This document shows positions 1-8,816 of a stretch of 64,000 bases of DNA, piece by piece. The notes beneath the pieces are model-generated. The model saw only the letters and a program-made list of their open reading frames with translations, did not search any database and was not told the DNA's origin. Location of the stretch: positions 23,877 through 87,876 of the forward strand of contig JADKHH010000015.1 in NCBI GenBank assembly GCA_016721905.1, in the 5' to 3' direction. Positions within the stretch are counted from its first letter, which is position 1. Every line of letters begins with the position of its first letter. The position numbers were made by a program, and so were the translations under genes. This DNA is from Candidatus Opimibacter skivensis (lineage in GTDB: Bacteria; Bacteroidota; Bacteroidia; Chitinophagales; Saprospiraceae).

Positions 1-1
1 T

Positions 2-1582
2 GAGAATCCACTCGCTGCCGTCCAGATGGGTCTGATCTACGTCAACCCTGAAGGTCCTAATGGCGTGCCTGATCCGGTACTAGCTGCCCGTGACATCCGC
101 GAGACTTTTGGTCGCATGGCGATGAATGATGAAGAGACTGTTGCGCTTATTGCTGGAGGACACACCTTTGGCAAGACCCATGGAGCAGCCGATCCAGGTA
201 AATACGTAGGCCCGGAACCTGCAGCAGCAGGCATCGAAGAGCAAGGCCTCGGATGGAAAAACACTTTCAACAGTGGTAATGGTGTCAATACAATCACCAG
301 CGGGCTTGAAGGTGCATGGACGACCACGCCGACAAAGTGGAGCAATAATTTCTTCTGGAATCTCTTCGGTTACGAATGGGAGTTGACAAAGAGCCCTGCC
401 GGGGCACATCAATGGATTCCAAAGCATGGCATGGGAGCTAACACTGTACCAGATGCCCACGATCCGACAAAGCGTCACACTCCTGTCATGCTGACGACCG
501 ATCTCTCTTTAAGGATGGATCCAGTGTATGAGAAAATTTCAAGACGATTCCACGATAACCCGGATGAATTTGCAGATGCATTTGCTCGTGCCTGGTTTAA
601 GCTGACGCACCGCGATATGGGTCCGATCACCCGTTACCTCGGACCGGAAGTACCCCAGGAAGAATTGATCTGGCAAGATCCAGTACCGGCTGTAAATTAT
701 CCATTGATTAATGACCAGGATGCAGCTACACTGAAGAGTAAGATTTTGGCTTCAGGTCTATCCGTTTCCGAACTGGTATCCACAGCATGGGCTTCTGCCT
801 CAACATTCCGCGGCTCCGACAAACGTGGTGGTGCTAATGGTGGACGCATTCGTCTGGCACCGCAGAAAGATTGGACTGTCAACAATCCTGCTCAACTGTC
901 GAAGGTGCTGACTGAGCTAGAGAAAATTCAAAATGAATTCAACAGTGCACAGGCCGATGGCAAGAAGGTTTCGATAGCAGACCTGATCGTATTGGGTGGA
1001 AACGCAGGCATAGAAAAGGCTGCGCAGAATGCAGGCCACACGGTAACAGTTCCTTTCACACCGGGTCGCACAGATGCTACCCAGGAACAAACGGATATTG
1101 ATTCATTTAATATTCTTGAACCGCTTGCAGATGGTTTCCGCAACTATGTGAGATCCAAATACGCTGTAAAGGCTGAAGAAATGTTAGTGGACAAAGCACA
1201 ATTGATGACATTGACTGCGCCTGAGATGACGGCACTGGTCGGTGGTATGCGTGTGCTCAACACCAACTTTGATAAATCGCAGCATGGTGTATTCACTAAA
1301 AATCCTGAAGCACTCACCAATGACTACTTCCTGAACTTACTCGATCTGAATACAACCTGGAAAGCGACAACCGACGCACAAGAAGTATTTGAAGGTCGTG
1401 ATCGCAAGACTGGTGAACAGAAGTGGACAGGCACACGTGTTGATCTCATCTTTGGTTCTAACTCAGAGCTCCGCGCGCTCGCTGAAGTTTATGGTTGCAG
1501 TGATTCACAAGGTAAGTTTGTGAAAGACTTTGTGGCTGCATGGAGCAAGGTGATGAATCTGGATCGGTTTGATGTGAAATGA
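2..1582 (+). CDS. katG: Catalase-peroxidase KatG, C-terminal part (5' end outside window)
   Basis: Bifunctional haem catalase-peroxidase that removes hydrogen peroxide. The frame is open from base 2, so the gene starts upstream; roughly the first 200 residues of the usual 720-750 are missing. Visible landmarks: GLIYVNPEGPNG, holding the Tyr of the Met-Tyr-Trp adduct; FGRMAMND, holding its Met; the proximal haem His in AGGHTFGKTHGA; and the Asp partner in TTDLSLRMDP. The second, haem-free peroxidase-like domain follows (LGGNAGIEKAA, then TDIDSFNILEPLADGFRNY). The stop is followed about 20 bp later by a strong terminator, so this is the last gene of its transcript. Identity is very secure; no frame damage is seen in the part present. 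Confidence 0.97.
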   Translation, partial: ENPLAAVQMGLIYVNPEGPNGVPDPVLAARDIRETFGRMAMNDEETVALIAGGHTFGKTHGAADPGKYVGPEPAAAGIEEQGLGWKNTFNSGNGVNTITSGLEGAWTTTPTKWSNNFFWNLFGYEWELTKSPAGAHQWIPKHGMGANTVPDAHDPTKRHTPVMLTTDLSLRMDPVYEKISRRFHDNPDEFADAFARAWFKLTHRDMGPITRYLGPEVPQEELIWQDPVPAVNYPLINDQDAATLKSKILASGLSVSELVSTAWASASTFRGSDKRGGANGGRIRLAPQKDWTVNNPAQLSKVLTELEKIQNEFNSAQADGKKVSIADLIVLGGNAGIEKAAQNAGHTVTVPFTPGRTDATQEQTDIDSFNILEPLADGFRNYVRSKYAVKAEEMLVDKAQLMTLTAPEMTALVGGMRVLNTNFDKSQHGVFTKNPEALTNDYFLNLLDLNTTWKATTDAQEVFEGRDRKTGEQKWTGTRVDLIFGSNSELRALAEVYGCSDSQGKFVKDFVAAWSKVMNLDRFDVK

Positions 1583-1603
1583 TTTAAGCATTGAAATATG
1601 TTT

Positions 1604-1638
1604 AAAAAAAATGGCCTGATGACAGGCCATTTTTTTTT
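1604..1638 (+). terminator. Rho-independent terminator after katG
   Basis: Perfect stem ATGGCCTG/CAGGCCAT with a short ATGA loop. It is preceded by a run of A and followed by a run of eight or nine T, so it could work on both strands. It sits about 20 bp after the katG stop. Confidence 0.93.
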
Positions 1639-1717
1639 GCCCTCGTCCGTACGGACGATCCCTGTGTTCTCCAGTTGTTCGTTTCTGCGAAACGTTACAC
1701 TTCCGAAACCCCGGGAT
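1638..1717 (-). repeat. Dispersed two-hairpin repeat, family R2
   Basis: Copy of a family seen at about nine places in this window. In this orientation it reads GATCCCTGTGTTCTCCAG, then the hairpin CGTTTC-TGC-GAAACG, then CTTCCGAAACCCCGGGAT. Here the second hairpin is a perfect palindrome, CGTCCGTACGGACG, unlike the sequence found in other copies. Confidence 0.75.
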
Positions 1718-1720
1718 TAA

Positions 1721-1756
1721 AAAGTGAAGAGTGAAAAGTGAAGAGTGGAGAGTGAA
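1721..1756. repeat. Heptamer tandem array (GTGAARA)
   Basis: Five units of GTGAAGA/GTGAAAA/GTGGAGA with exact 7-bp spacing, directly next to the R2 repeat. The same neighbour pair recurs at 28.7, 29.0 and 38.2 kb. Confidence 0.7.
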
Positions 1757-1870
1757 CGTTTAAATGGTTTAATTGCGCCTGTGGTGCAATTAAAATTACG
1801 CTCGTTCAAGTCTCCTGACTTGAATGCAATATATGCTCGTCTCCTGACGAGCGGGTTGAATTCTAAACCC

Positions 1871-1942
1871 ATCAACATATCAACTCATCAACATATCAAC
1901 CCATCAACATATCAACTCATCAACACATCAACTCATCAACAG
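1871..1942. repeat. Octamer tandem array (ATCAACNY)
   Basis: Nine exact 8-bp steps of ATCAAC plus two variable bases (AT, TC, CC, AC, AG). It ends about 25 bp beyond the stop codon of the minus-strand DUF4139 gene. On that gene's transcript strand it reads as GTTGAT units. Confidence 0.85.
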
Positions 1943-1966
1943 AATGTACTTTCATGTATCAACAGA

Positions 1967-3832
1967 TCACTCAAGCACCACCCGCTCCTTAGAAGGATAC
2001 TTGACAGCATAGCTCATATGCAACTCTTTGTTAGAGGTCGGATCGATACTGAAATCCCACTTGATGATCCCGGTTCGTTCATCCTGTATACCACCTGACA
2101 GGTCGGTGACGGTGACGTCGACGACATCATTGATGGATACTGGGACCTGGTCAAAGACCTGGATACGGATAGGATATTGTTTCTTGTTGCGGAAGGTGAG
2201 TTTGAAATTCTTTTCAATGATCGTATTCGTGCCCAGGAAAGTCTTCTTGGTAAATTCATCTTCTTTGATTCGTTCGACCAGTACTTCAGGATCGCGTCCC
2301 AGGGATATTTCCAGGGTATCACTCAGGTTGAGTGGATCAAGGATGGTCTTACCGATATAGGTGTTCTTGAAGTAGAGGTTGGCCTGGCCTTCGATGAGAT
2401 AATATTTTTCCCAATTGGTGAGGGTGGCGATGAGGTAAGCTCCCCGATCAGCTTTGGGTGCGGTTTCATAATGGTAGGCTGCTGGTATCTCGTATGTCTG
2501 CACTTCGAGACTTGAGTTTTTACCATCTGAAAGAATCGTGGTGAGGTTCTTTAATTCGAATTCAACCGATACTTGATTCTCGATAATCACGGTGAGTTGT
2601 TCCGGTGCTTTGGACATACTATTTAGTCGTACGCCATCTGCGTAATAATCGGTAGCCCTATTTCTGCTTCCTACGATCTCGACCGATTCAAGTTGCATCC
2701 CACTTTTTAAGCGGATACTCATGAGTTGCTTTGTGATAGCAACCGTTTGGGATGTATATCCAGTATAACTCACTTCCAGTGAACTTGCGCCTTGAGGAAG
2801 GAGAATCGAAAAATCTCCATTCATATCAGTTTGAGTACCCAGGGTATGTCCGCTGACCATCACATTGGCGAAGATGAGCGGTTCACCATTCTCCACATCC
2901 GTTACTCTCCCTGTGACCATGCCAGTGCCGTAAGCGTGCTCAGATGGCCCGATACGCCTGAACGTTGTATTGGCGAGTGTGGTCAGTTTCCATGTTTGTA
3001 ATTCAGGTGCAGTCTGCCTCGTATATGGAGATGCACTGGACAATGAGAGCTTCACATTTTTCCATACTTCACCTGTCTGCTGATACACCTCTGCTTTGTA
3101 CATCACTACGATTGGCTGGCTCACATCTTTCGCTCTGATATCATACTTCGGAATCCAACCAGCATTTTTCACGATGTAAGAAATCTCCAGTTGTGCGGTC
3201 GTCGAATGATCCGTGATGATCAGGACTTCAATTTCACTTTTCGAAACCAGTGGTGTGCCACGGATGACGTTGATTTGTTTTCCTGTTTCTGCTTTAAGTT
3301 TTTCCAGGGAATCCAGCTGATGTCCGATCACGAGCTTTTCCTGGTTTGCACTCATCCATGTTGCCTCAAACAAAACCAATGCACTTTCCAATTGCATGGC
3401 CGTCACACCGGATGCTTCACTTCTCAGGTTACCATTGAGTGTCAGCAATTGTAATTTCTGATCCAGCACGCCTGATCTCATATTCAACTGGTCTCCGGCT
3501 TTTTCCAGTTGTGCGTAGACATGATTTAGACTGTCCAGTGTTTTATTGTTATGGGCATTGGTGGAGGTGTTCCATTCATGGGCAACGGAAAGAATGGTCA
3601 CTTCATCATTTGCCTTGACCTGTAAGCTTTTGGGGTCAAGATCTGGTGTGAGTCCGGTCAGTTTGATCAACGTTTTTCCTTCCGCGATGTCCATACTTCC
3701 GGATCTATGGATTTGTGCACCCATGCTGAATACAGTGACATGTGTGATTTCGGTTTTTAGTTCTCGTTTCTCCTGAGCGTGTGTATTTGTGAAAATAAAA
3801 AGGAGGATGAGTACTGTAGTACATGTTTTCAT
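1967..3832 (-). CDS. Secreted DUF4140/DUF4139 protein (MuiA-like) with CarboxypepD_reg-like insert
   Basis: The 621-residue product starts with a signal peptide ending near THAQ, followed by an N-terminal DUF4140-type module (about residues 25-125), a helical probably coiled segment (about 95-190) and a DUF4139 beta-rich region to the C-terminus. Typical DUF4139 stretches are YIVKNAGWIPKYDIRA and TLTNWEKYYLIEGQANLY. A CarboxypepD_reg-like module (about residues 303-375; VTGRVTDVENGEPLIFANV, then DMNGDFSILLP) splits the DUF4139 part. The family is known as mucoidy inhibitor A-like, and its biochemical role is not established. The gene stands alone between repeats. The family call is firm; function is unknown. 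Confidence 0.85.
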   Translation of the reverse strand: MKTCTTVLILLFIFTNTHAQEKRELKTEITHVTVFSMGAQIHRSGSMDIAEGKTLIKLTGLTPDLDPKSLQVKANDEVTILSVAHEWNTSTNAHNNKTLDSLNHVYAQLEKAGDQLNMRSGVLDQKLQLLTLNGNLRSEASGVTAMQLESALVLFEATWMSANQEKLVIGHQLDSLEKLKAETGKQINVIRGTPLVSKSEIEVLIITDHSTTAQLEISYIVKNAGWIPKYDIRAKDVSQPIVVMYKAEVYQQTGEVWKNVKLSLSSASPYTRQTAPELQTWKLTTLANTTFRRIGPSEHAYGTGMVTGRVTDVENGEPLIFANVMVSGHTLGTQTDMNGDFSILLPQGASSLEVSYTGYTSQTVAITKQLMSIRLKSGMQLESVEIVGSRNRATDYYADGVRLNSMSKAPEQLTVIIENQVSVEFELKNLTTILSDGKNSSLEVQTYEIPAAYHYETAPKADRGAYLIATLTNWEKYYLIEGQANLYFKNTYIGKTILDPLNLSDTLEISLGRDPEVLVERIKEDEFTKKTFLGTNTIIEKNFKLTFRNKKQYPIRIQVFDQVPVSINDVVDVTVTDLSGGIQDERTGIIKWDFSIDPTSNKELHMSYAVKYPSKERVVLE

Positions 3833-3960
3833 GGCTATGGTTTTAGCGTTAGATGCGTTTATCTTCCGGATTACATACGGAGGACACTAAAACCAAGTGA
3901 TGTACCTACGGCAAGGAGCAAGAGGCAAGGAGGAGAAAGCGAAAAACGAAAAGTTGATAA

Positions 3961-4002
3961 CCCTGAAGAGGCGCAGAGTAGGAAGGGGGTTCAGCCCCTG
4001 AC
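3961..4002. repeat. REP-like repeat, family R1 (degenerate copy)
   Basis: CCCTGAAGAGGCGCAGAGTA, then GGAAGGGGGTTCAGCCCCTG. The second hairpin (GGGG...CCCC) matches the copies at 28.55, 28.81 and 61.94 kb; the first hairpin has decayed. Confidence 0.65.
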
Positions 4003-4113
4003 ACCAGAGAGAAAAGCGATGTGCTGCGTGTAGCCGAAGTAAATAAAGGCGAGTCAAATTTAATTCAGAACGCCTTGTACATCCAACTATTTGTTGCTGT
4101 CAAGTTGTAACCA

Positions 4114-5151
4114 TTATTTATTGCAGACAATAATGCCGAATCCAGGTGCATTTAATTTTTTCAAAGCTGTCTTGTTGAAGCCAGCTTTGCGGGTAAACGA
4201 ATCCACTTCATCCTTGGAATAGGTCTTGCCTCCTGCCTGGTGCAAGAGATTTAAGGCCATATACGAAGTGGTTGCTTTTGACAACTGTGAATTGCCACCG
4301 ATTCCTTTGATCTGATCAAGGATAATATATCTCCCTCCCGGGTTCAGCGAGTTATAAACCTTCTGCGCGAGTTGTTCATTCTCGGCCGGATTCAGACCAT
4401 GGATAATATTAAAGGAAAGTATAAGGTCGTTGTGCTGGGGCAGTTCATCTTTCATAAAATCTGAGGCCATGAAGGACACCTGCTGACCCGCGTTATGTTT
4501 GCCTATGCATTCGTCAGCATACTTTTTAACAGGGGGAAGGTCAAGGATCACTGATTTCAAACCGGGATTTCTGCGGCACAACTCGATGCTGTATAGTCCA
4601 TGGGAACCACCCAAATCAAGCATTTTGGTGTCTGTTTTAGACACCTGGATCTTGCCTGCCACTTCTTTATAATTAGTGCTTGAAATATCGATCATGGCTC
4701 TTGAAAACAATTCCCATTCATACGCTGACATTTCTTCGAGCATATTGGACTGCGCCCTCCTGCCCAGGCGGATGGTCTCATCCAGATGGATATAGCCTTT
4801 GTACAGGTAATCACAAAAGAGGATAAAGTGTCGGAAATTATGTGCGGACTCCGTAGAGAGGTTTTTATATCCTCTTTTCGTAAACGCATAACATGTACCT
4901 TCTTTTTGTACATAGCCCAGCGCATCCAAACAGTCGAGTATCAATTCTGCCCCTGTTTCACTCACATTGGCTCCCCTGGCAATATCCTTTACCTCCTTAG
5001 CGGCTAAAGTCAGTTGGTCAGTGATCTTGAGCTTAACAGCACTGCCCAGCGCGAATCCCAGGCCCACCGAAGAGGATGCATCCGCAAAGGGGTGAGGAAT
5101 GATGTCATTGGCCAGCAGGATTTTCTCAATGATGGAAAATTTGTATATCAT
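4114..5151 (-). CDS. SAM-dependent methyltransferase, O-methyltransferase family 2
   Basis: A 345-residue protein with the layout of small-molecule O-methyltransferases. The N-terminal winged-helix/dimerisation part (about residues 20-100) includes LGFALGSAVKLKITDQL and ELILDCLDALGYVQ. A Rossmann methyltransferase domain follows, with motif I MLDLGGSHGLYSIEL (about residue 175) and motif IV-like LILSFNIIHGLNP, then GGRYIILDQI. Substrates in this family include quinones and secondary metabolites; nothing here fixes the substrate. The AraC regulator downstream in coordinates is transcribed in the same direction 81 bp upstream of this gene, so it may control it (inference). The fold assignment is firm. 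Confidence 0.85.
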   Translation of the reverse strand: MIYKFSIIEKILLANDIIPHPFADASSSVGLGFALGSAVKLKITDQLTLAAKEVKDIARGANVSETGAELILDCLDALGYVQKEGTCYAFTKRGYKNLSTESAHNFRHFILFCDYLYKGYIHLDETIRLGRRAQSNMLEEMSAYEWELFSRAMIDISSTNYKEVAGKIQVSKTDTKMLDLGGSHGLYSIELCRRNPGLKSVILDLPPVKKYADECIGKHNAGQQVSFMASDFMKDELPQHNDLILSFNIIHGLNPAENEQLAQKVYNSLNPGGRYIILDQIKGIGGNSQLSKATTSYMALNLLHQAGGKTYSKDEVDSFTRKAGFNKTALKKLNAPGFGIIVCNK

Positions 5152-5232
5152 GATGCAGCGGACTTTTGGTTATGCCCTGCAAAATTCGATGAAGGGAGGT
5201 GTGATTAATTGTATAATTCGGACATTCTCGCC

Positions 5233-6045
5233 TTAGACGAAAATGTGTCCTGGCAGTTCCCTGGTAGACTGCTGATATTGGCCAGGAGTGCGTTCTGTAT
5301 ATGATTTGAATTCTCTTATAAAATGAGACTGGTCATAATAGCCGGATTGCAGCCCGATTTGTGTCAGAGACAAACCCGGTGTATGCAATAAATGTAATGC
5401 GTGGAGATACTTGTTATAGAGAATAAAAGCTTCTGTGTTCATCCCTAGCCAATCCGAGGACAACCGACGAAGCTGCCGTTCTGAAAGGCAAATCTCTCGA
5501 ATGAGTTTCCTGACCGTCAAGTCGCTGGCGGATTGCAAATGGATCAGTTTGTGGAGCCGATCCATGCCCCTGTCGAAATGTACACCTGAGACTTTGCGAT
5601 GGATCCATTTCATGATAGTTTCCACTTGGGCATGAAATGATTTTTCATTAAAAAGCTCGTGGGACAAAACCTCTAATGATGGACAGACAAGGGTGCCTTC
5701 GCAGACATCGTTATTAAACTCCTTTACAGAAACATTAAACAACATTTTCAGTCCGATGCTACTCAACTGGATGCCCAGGAATTCCTGTCGTCCGGATTTG
5801 ATGAGTTCAAAGGGTTTAAAATTGAGCCCATTGATGAATATAACTGGCAACTGTTTTGTAATCTTTATGGAAGGATTGATATACGTAATCGGGTCAGAAA
5901 AATTGAATATGATTTCAACCGTGCCTTTGGGGAGGATGATTTCTGATCTACCGGGTAGGTCCCACTCGCGCAATCGCCAAATGCTTTTTACAATAGCCTG
6001 TTCGACATCTCTCACAGGAAAATATATGTCAGATGCTTTGGTCAT
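5233..6045 (-). CDS. AraC-family transcriptional regulator
   Basis: A 270-residue protein with an N-terminal sensing part of the DUF6597 type (GTVEIIFNFSDP, FINGLNFKPFEL, FLGIQLSSIGLKMLF) and a C-terminal double helix-turn-helix of AraC type (about residues 170-255: VRKLIREICLSERQLRRL and LTQIGLQSGYYDQSHFIREF). The second helix signature, followed by the F-x3-Y-x-x-T-P-x-x-Y pattern, is typical. It probably regulates the methyltransferase that follows in the same direction, or its own transcription; no operator was identified. Class assignment is secure, ligand and targets unknown. Confidence 0.9.
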   Translation of the reverse strand: MTKASDIYFPVRDVEQAIVKSIWRLREWDLPGRSEIILPKGTVEIIFNFSDPITYINPSIKITKQLPVIFINGLNFKPFELIKSGRQEFLGIQLSSIGLKMLFNVSVKEFNNDVCEGTLVCPSLEVLSHELFNEKSFHAQVETIMKWIHRKVSGVHFDRGMDRLHKLIHLQSASDLTVRKLIREICLSERQLRRLSSDWLGMNTEAFILYNKYLHALHLLHTPGLSLTQIGLQSGYYDQSHFIREFKSYTERTPGQYQQSTRELPGHIFV

Positions 6046-6261
6046 TTCAATCTGGCAAAAGCGTTATAGCCATATTGATGTTTGCCGGTTCTTCGGGATA
6101 TTATATCTGTAGGATGCTGAAGACTGGTTTCTTGTTTCATACTGAAAGAGGTCGAATCAGAAATTGAATTTAAGACATATGTGGGATAAGTTGATCTTCC
6201 GACTTTCTTTTGGTCTTCGGGGGAAAATAATCCTTGTCATTTATTTTACCCTTACCATTTT

Positions 6262-6328
6262 ACCCCTACCCCCTGCAAAGGGGGACCTACGGTCTTTATC
6301 CTGGTCCTCCTTTCAGGGGGTTGGGGGT
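6262..6328. repeat. Long inverted repeat between two minus-strand genes
   Basis: Two 26-bp arms (6262-6287 and 6303-6328), related to ACCCCYAMCCCCTGMAAGGRGG, are complementary except for a few positions and are separated by 15 bp. The left arm also folds on itself (CCCCCT GCAA AGGGGG). It lies just after the stop of the DUF4386 gene (minus strand) and may end that transcript, although no U-tract follows. Confidence 0.7.
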
Positions 6329-6336
6329 CAGTCAAA

Positions 6337-7038
6337 TCACCTCAGCACTGTCACCACCTCAATTTCTGTTTTATTAAAACCTTTAGAGAGCAGACGTATC
6401 GCCAGACTCATCTCATACACGAAAACCGGAATCGCGAGTAGTCCTCCCCAGAGAGAAGTCTGTGTAAACAAGCCGAACATGATCATCACACCGCAGCTAG
6501 TGATGAGCAGGCCACCTATCATCCCCAGGATAGAAATAATCCGGGGGACCAGCTTTGACTTGTATAAAAGAAGTCCTGTTAAAAATGTGCTGGGGCCAAG
6601 TGCTATATTAGGCCCAAATGTAAAAGTCCAGTTTTGAAAGGCCAGCAACGCTTTGCCAGTCAACAAGTAGGAGGTGTTATCTGGGTTGATTTCGTTTGTA
6701 AATTGATGACTCAGGGTTACGATGGTCAGCAAGCTCAGGATACCGACGATAATCATGGTAGCTTCGAGGAGCCTGAAACTAACGGTGGCAATGGCCATAC
6801 TTTGATTGTACTTTCTCAGGACCGGAAACAAAGCAATGGGTGTTCCGATCACTGCAAAGGCTGTAAGGATTTCAAAAAAGGCACCCCAGAGGACTTGTGC
6901 TTCATGTGCGGTGCCTTTGATGATATAATCAGGATCCGCTAAAATAGGACCGTATAAAATTCGTCCCGTCATGGCTGCAACCGCCGCTATGATAAATAAT
7001 ATACCCGCAGCGATTGCATTACTTCTATTTGATTTCAT
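6337..7038 (-). CDS. DUF4386 integral membrane protein
   Basis: A 233-residue protein with six hydrophobic segments: AIAAGILFIIAAVAAMTG; the segment around FFEILTAFAVIGTPIAL; a stretch around MIIVGILSLLTIVTL; one around FTFGPNIALGPSTFLTGLLL; IISILGMIGGLLITSCGVM; and GGLLAIPVFVYEMSLAI. The order and the FRLLEA motif match DUF4386, a family of unknown function common in Bacteroidota and Firmicutes. It is a single gene with its own leader, 56 bp upstream in transcription from the next minus-strand gene's end. Family call good, function unknown. Confidence 0.82.
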   Translation of the reverse strand: MKSNRSNAIAAGILFIIAAVAAMTGRILYGPILADPDYIIKGTAHEAQVLWGAFFEILTAFAVIGTPIALFPVLRKYNQSMAIATVSFRLLEATMIIVGILSLLTIVTLSHQFTNEINPDNTSYLLTGKALLAFQNWTFTFGPNIALGPSTFLTGLLLYKSKLVPRIISILGMIGGLLITSCGVMIMFGLFTQTSLWGGLLAIPVFVYEMSLAIRLLSKGFNKTEIEVVTVLR

Positions 7039-7094
7039 TTGATTGATGTTTTGTGATATTGATCAGATTGGATCAGCTTGTCTGAATAGACAGC

Positions 7095-7763
7095 TTACTT
7101 TTTAGAGATATGCAAGCTGACGAGTACACTCCTGTTATACATTTCGGTGCTGTTGGATATGTTAGTCAGTCCATGGCAGTAACGGATATCCAGGAAAACC
7201 TTCTTTTGCTTGACCATGAAGGTGTACCCTGCGCCTACCTGCGCACCTGCTTCAAAGCGCTCGTAGCCTCCTTCGACATCCTTAAAAGAAAGGTCAGTGG
7301 TCACATCGTCGATCTTTTGTGTACCATGCACATTATATGCAATCGATGGTCCTGCATTGAAATGAAACTTGCCCACATGAAGACGTGCTAATACCGGCAA
7401 CTCAAACGAATACATCCGAAGCGTTGATTCGAAATCAGTGACCGGATTGTTTTCTTTAAGCTTGCCTCCCTTCATGATAAAATACAACTCGGAGACCACT
7501 GAAAAATTGCGGGAAATACCTGCCTGGTAAGAGGCTCCAATGGTAATACCCAAGGCAGGTTTCTTAAAATCTGCAAGGCCGCTGTTGGCATCCCCATAAT
7601 ACAGGTTGGTACCAATCGCATTGACAAAGAAATGCACATAGGATTCCTGTGCTGTCTTTTGATTACTGATGTTTGGTGATACTGTTTCCTGTGATTGTCC
7701 GAAGGAAAAGCTGTACAGGAACATCATACCTGTTACGAGCACTGACTGCATTACATGTTTCAT
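7095..7763 (-). CDS. Outer-membrane beta-barrel protein (PorT-like fold)
   Basis: A 222-residue protein with a signal peptide (FLYSFSFGQSQE region). Alternating hydrophobic strands of an 8-stranded barrel follow: LYYGDANSGLADFKKPALGI, FHFNAGPSIAYNVHGT, and RFEAGAQVGAGYTFMVKQKK followed by a final VLVSLHISKK strand. This matches the general outer membrane protein beta-barrel domain of Bacteroidota. A -7 box lies 39 bp upstream on the same strand. Specific function unknown. Confidence 0.78.
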   Translation of the reverse strand: MKHVMQSVLVTGMMFLYSFSFGQSQETVSPNISNQKTAQESYVHFFVNAIGTNLYYGDANSGLADFKKPALGITIGASYQAGISRNFSVVSELYFIMKGGKLKENNPVTDFESTLRMYSFELPVLARLHVGKFHFNAGPSIAYNVHGTQKIDDVTTDLSFKDVEGGYERFEAGAQVGAGYTFMVKQKKVFLDIRYCHGLTNISNSTEMYNRSVLVSLHISKK

Positions 7764-7801
7764 ACTTTTTTTGTTTTAGTTGTTTTGTCTGATTGACGAA
7801 A

Positions 7802-7809
7802 CAAAAGTA
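7802..7809 (-). promoter_or_regulatory. Bacteroidota -7 box for the outer-membrane barrel gene
   Basis: On the minus strand this reads TACTTTTG, matching the TAnnTTTG consensus of Bacteroidota sigma-ABfr promoters. It lies 39 bp upstream of the start codon at 7763. No convincing -33 element was seen. Confidence 0.55.
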
Positions 7810-7902
7810 TGGGCACACACCAGGGTGCTAAAATCTACTATGCGAAGCAGGGGATGTTGTCTGCATGATAGGGGTTTCGGTCTGCAAGTCAAGTGCGCCC
7901 TT

Positions 7903-8123
7903 TCACCTTTTTGCCCCTTCCCGTTTTGCCCCTTCCCGTTTTGCCCCTTCCAATTTTTCTGAGAAAAATTGTCTCCCCTGTGTGCTGCGCAACCCCGGGG
8001 TAAAAGATTTAATTAACCCAGGGGTTTTCGGAGCGAATAATATGCGCAGCATTTATTCTTGAGGAGAAACACAGGGGAGAAGTTTTTTCTATGAAAAAAC
8101 TGAAGGGGCAAAGGAAGAAGGGG
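7903..8123. repeat. Head-to-head pair of R2-type repeats with flanking GCCCCTTC repeats
   Basis: The left half has three GCCCCTTCCCGTTTT-like units, then TTTTTCTGAGAAAAATT, CTCCCCTGTGT, a minimal TGC-TGC-GCA hairpin and AACCCCGGGG. The right half is the inverted counterpart: CCAGGGGTTTTCGGAGC, the hairpin GAATAATATGC-GCA-GCATTTATTC, GGAGAAACACAGGGGAGA, TTTTTTC and GAAGGGGC units. The arms together form one imperfect inverted repeat that fills the space between the response-regulator stop and the barrel gene promoter. It could terminate or insulate the two-component transcript (inference). Confidence 0.7.
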
Positions 8124-8816
8124 CTACTGGCTATTGATCAGTTGAAAAAACTCATCCTTATACGTATCCGAGATGGGGATCAGCTGATCTCCGATCTTGA
8201 TCCTGCCCCGTTCGACAGATTCGATTTTGGCGAGGGCCACCATGTAGGATTTATGGACTCTGCATACGACACTGGCGGGAATCAACTTTTCAAACTCACT
8301 GAAATTTTGCAGGGTCATGATCTTTTTATTGATCGTGTGGATCCTGCGGTAGTCCCGCATCCCTTCGATGTAGATGATTTCATTGAGCATGATCTTCTCC
8401 AGGCGGTTTTCAGTCTTGACGAAGATGAATTCCGGTGGGGCATCAGCCGTGCGACGGGTTATATTGTCTTGTGCCTTGTTGACGGCTTGCAGGAAGCGGT
8501 TGAAGTTGAAGGGCTTTAAGAGATAGTCGGTGATCTGGAGCTCGTAGCCCTTGAGCGCATACTCCTGGTATGCGGTCGTGAGGATCACCTGACTGTTGAT
8601 CTTAGAACTCTCGAGAAGTTCTATCCCGGTGAGTTCGTCCATATTGATATCCAGGAAGAGGATATCCACTTTGTTGTTGTTGAGATACGCCAGGCCTGTC
8701 AATGCATTGTCGAAGGTTTCGCTCAGATGCAGGAAGGGGACCTTGTTGACAAAGTCCTTTGTTTTTTCGAGCGCGAGTGGCTCGTCTTCGATGATGATAC
8801 AGCTCAGTTTATCCAT
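8124..8816 (-). CDS. LytTR-family response regulator
   Basis: A 230-residue two-domain regulator. The receiver domain is at about residues 3-120, with the acidic pair in IIEDEP, the phospho-acceptor Asp in DILFLDINMDE, and ILTTAYQ and LLKPFNF with the conserved Lys. A LytTR DNA-binding domain (about 130-228) has ENRLEKIMLNEIIYIEG and VHKSYMVALAKIES. Its start overlaps the end of the sensor kinase gene by 8 bp, so the two are translationally coupled. It is expected to be phosphorylated by that kinase and bind direct repeats in target promoters, possibly including the barrel gene next door (inference). Confidence 0.93.
   Translation of the reverse strand: MDKLSCIIIEDEPLALEKTKDFVNKVPFLHLSETFDNALTGLAYLNNNKVDILFLDINMDELTGIELLESSKINSQVILTTAYQEYALKGYELQITDYLLKPFNFNRFLQAVNKAQDNITRRTADAPPEFIFVKTENRLEKIMLNEIIYIEGMRDYRRIHTINKKIMTLQNFSEFEKLIPASVVCRVHKSYMVALAKIESVERGRIKIGDQLIPISDTYKDEFFQLINSQ

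Noticed and set aside
1745..2098. Plus-strand ORF over the octamer array
   Set aside because: Low-complexity repeat translation that runs antisense into the DUF4139 gene.
8091..8519. Plus-strand ORF over the repeat pair and the LytTR gene
   Set aside because: It is antisense to a well-supported response regulator and begins in repeat DNA.
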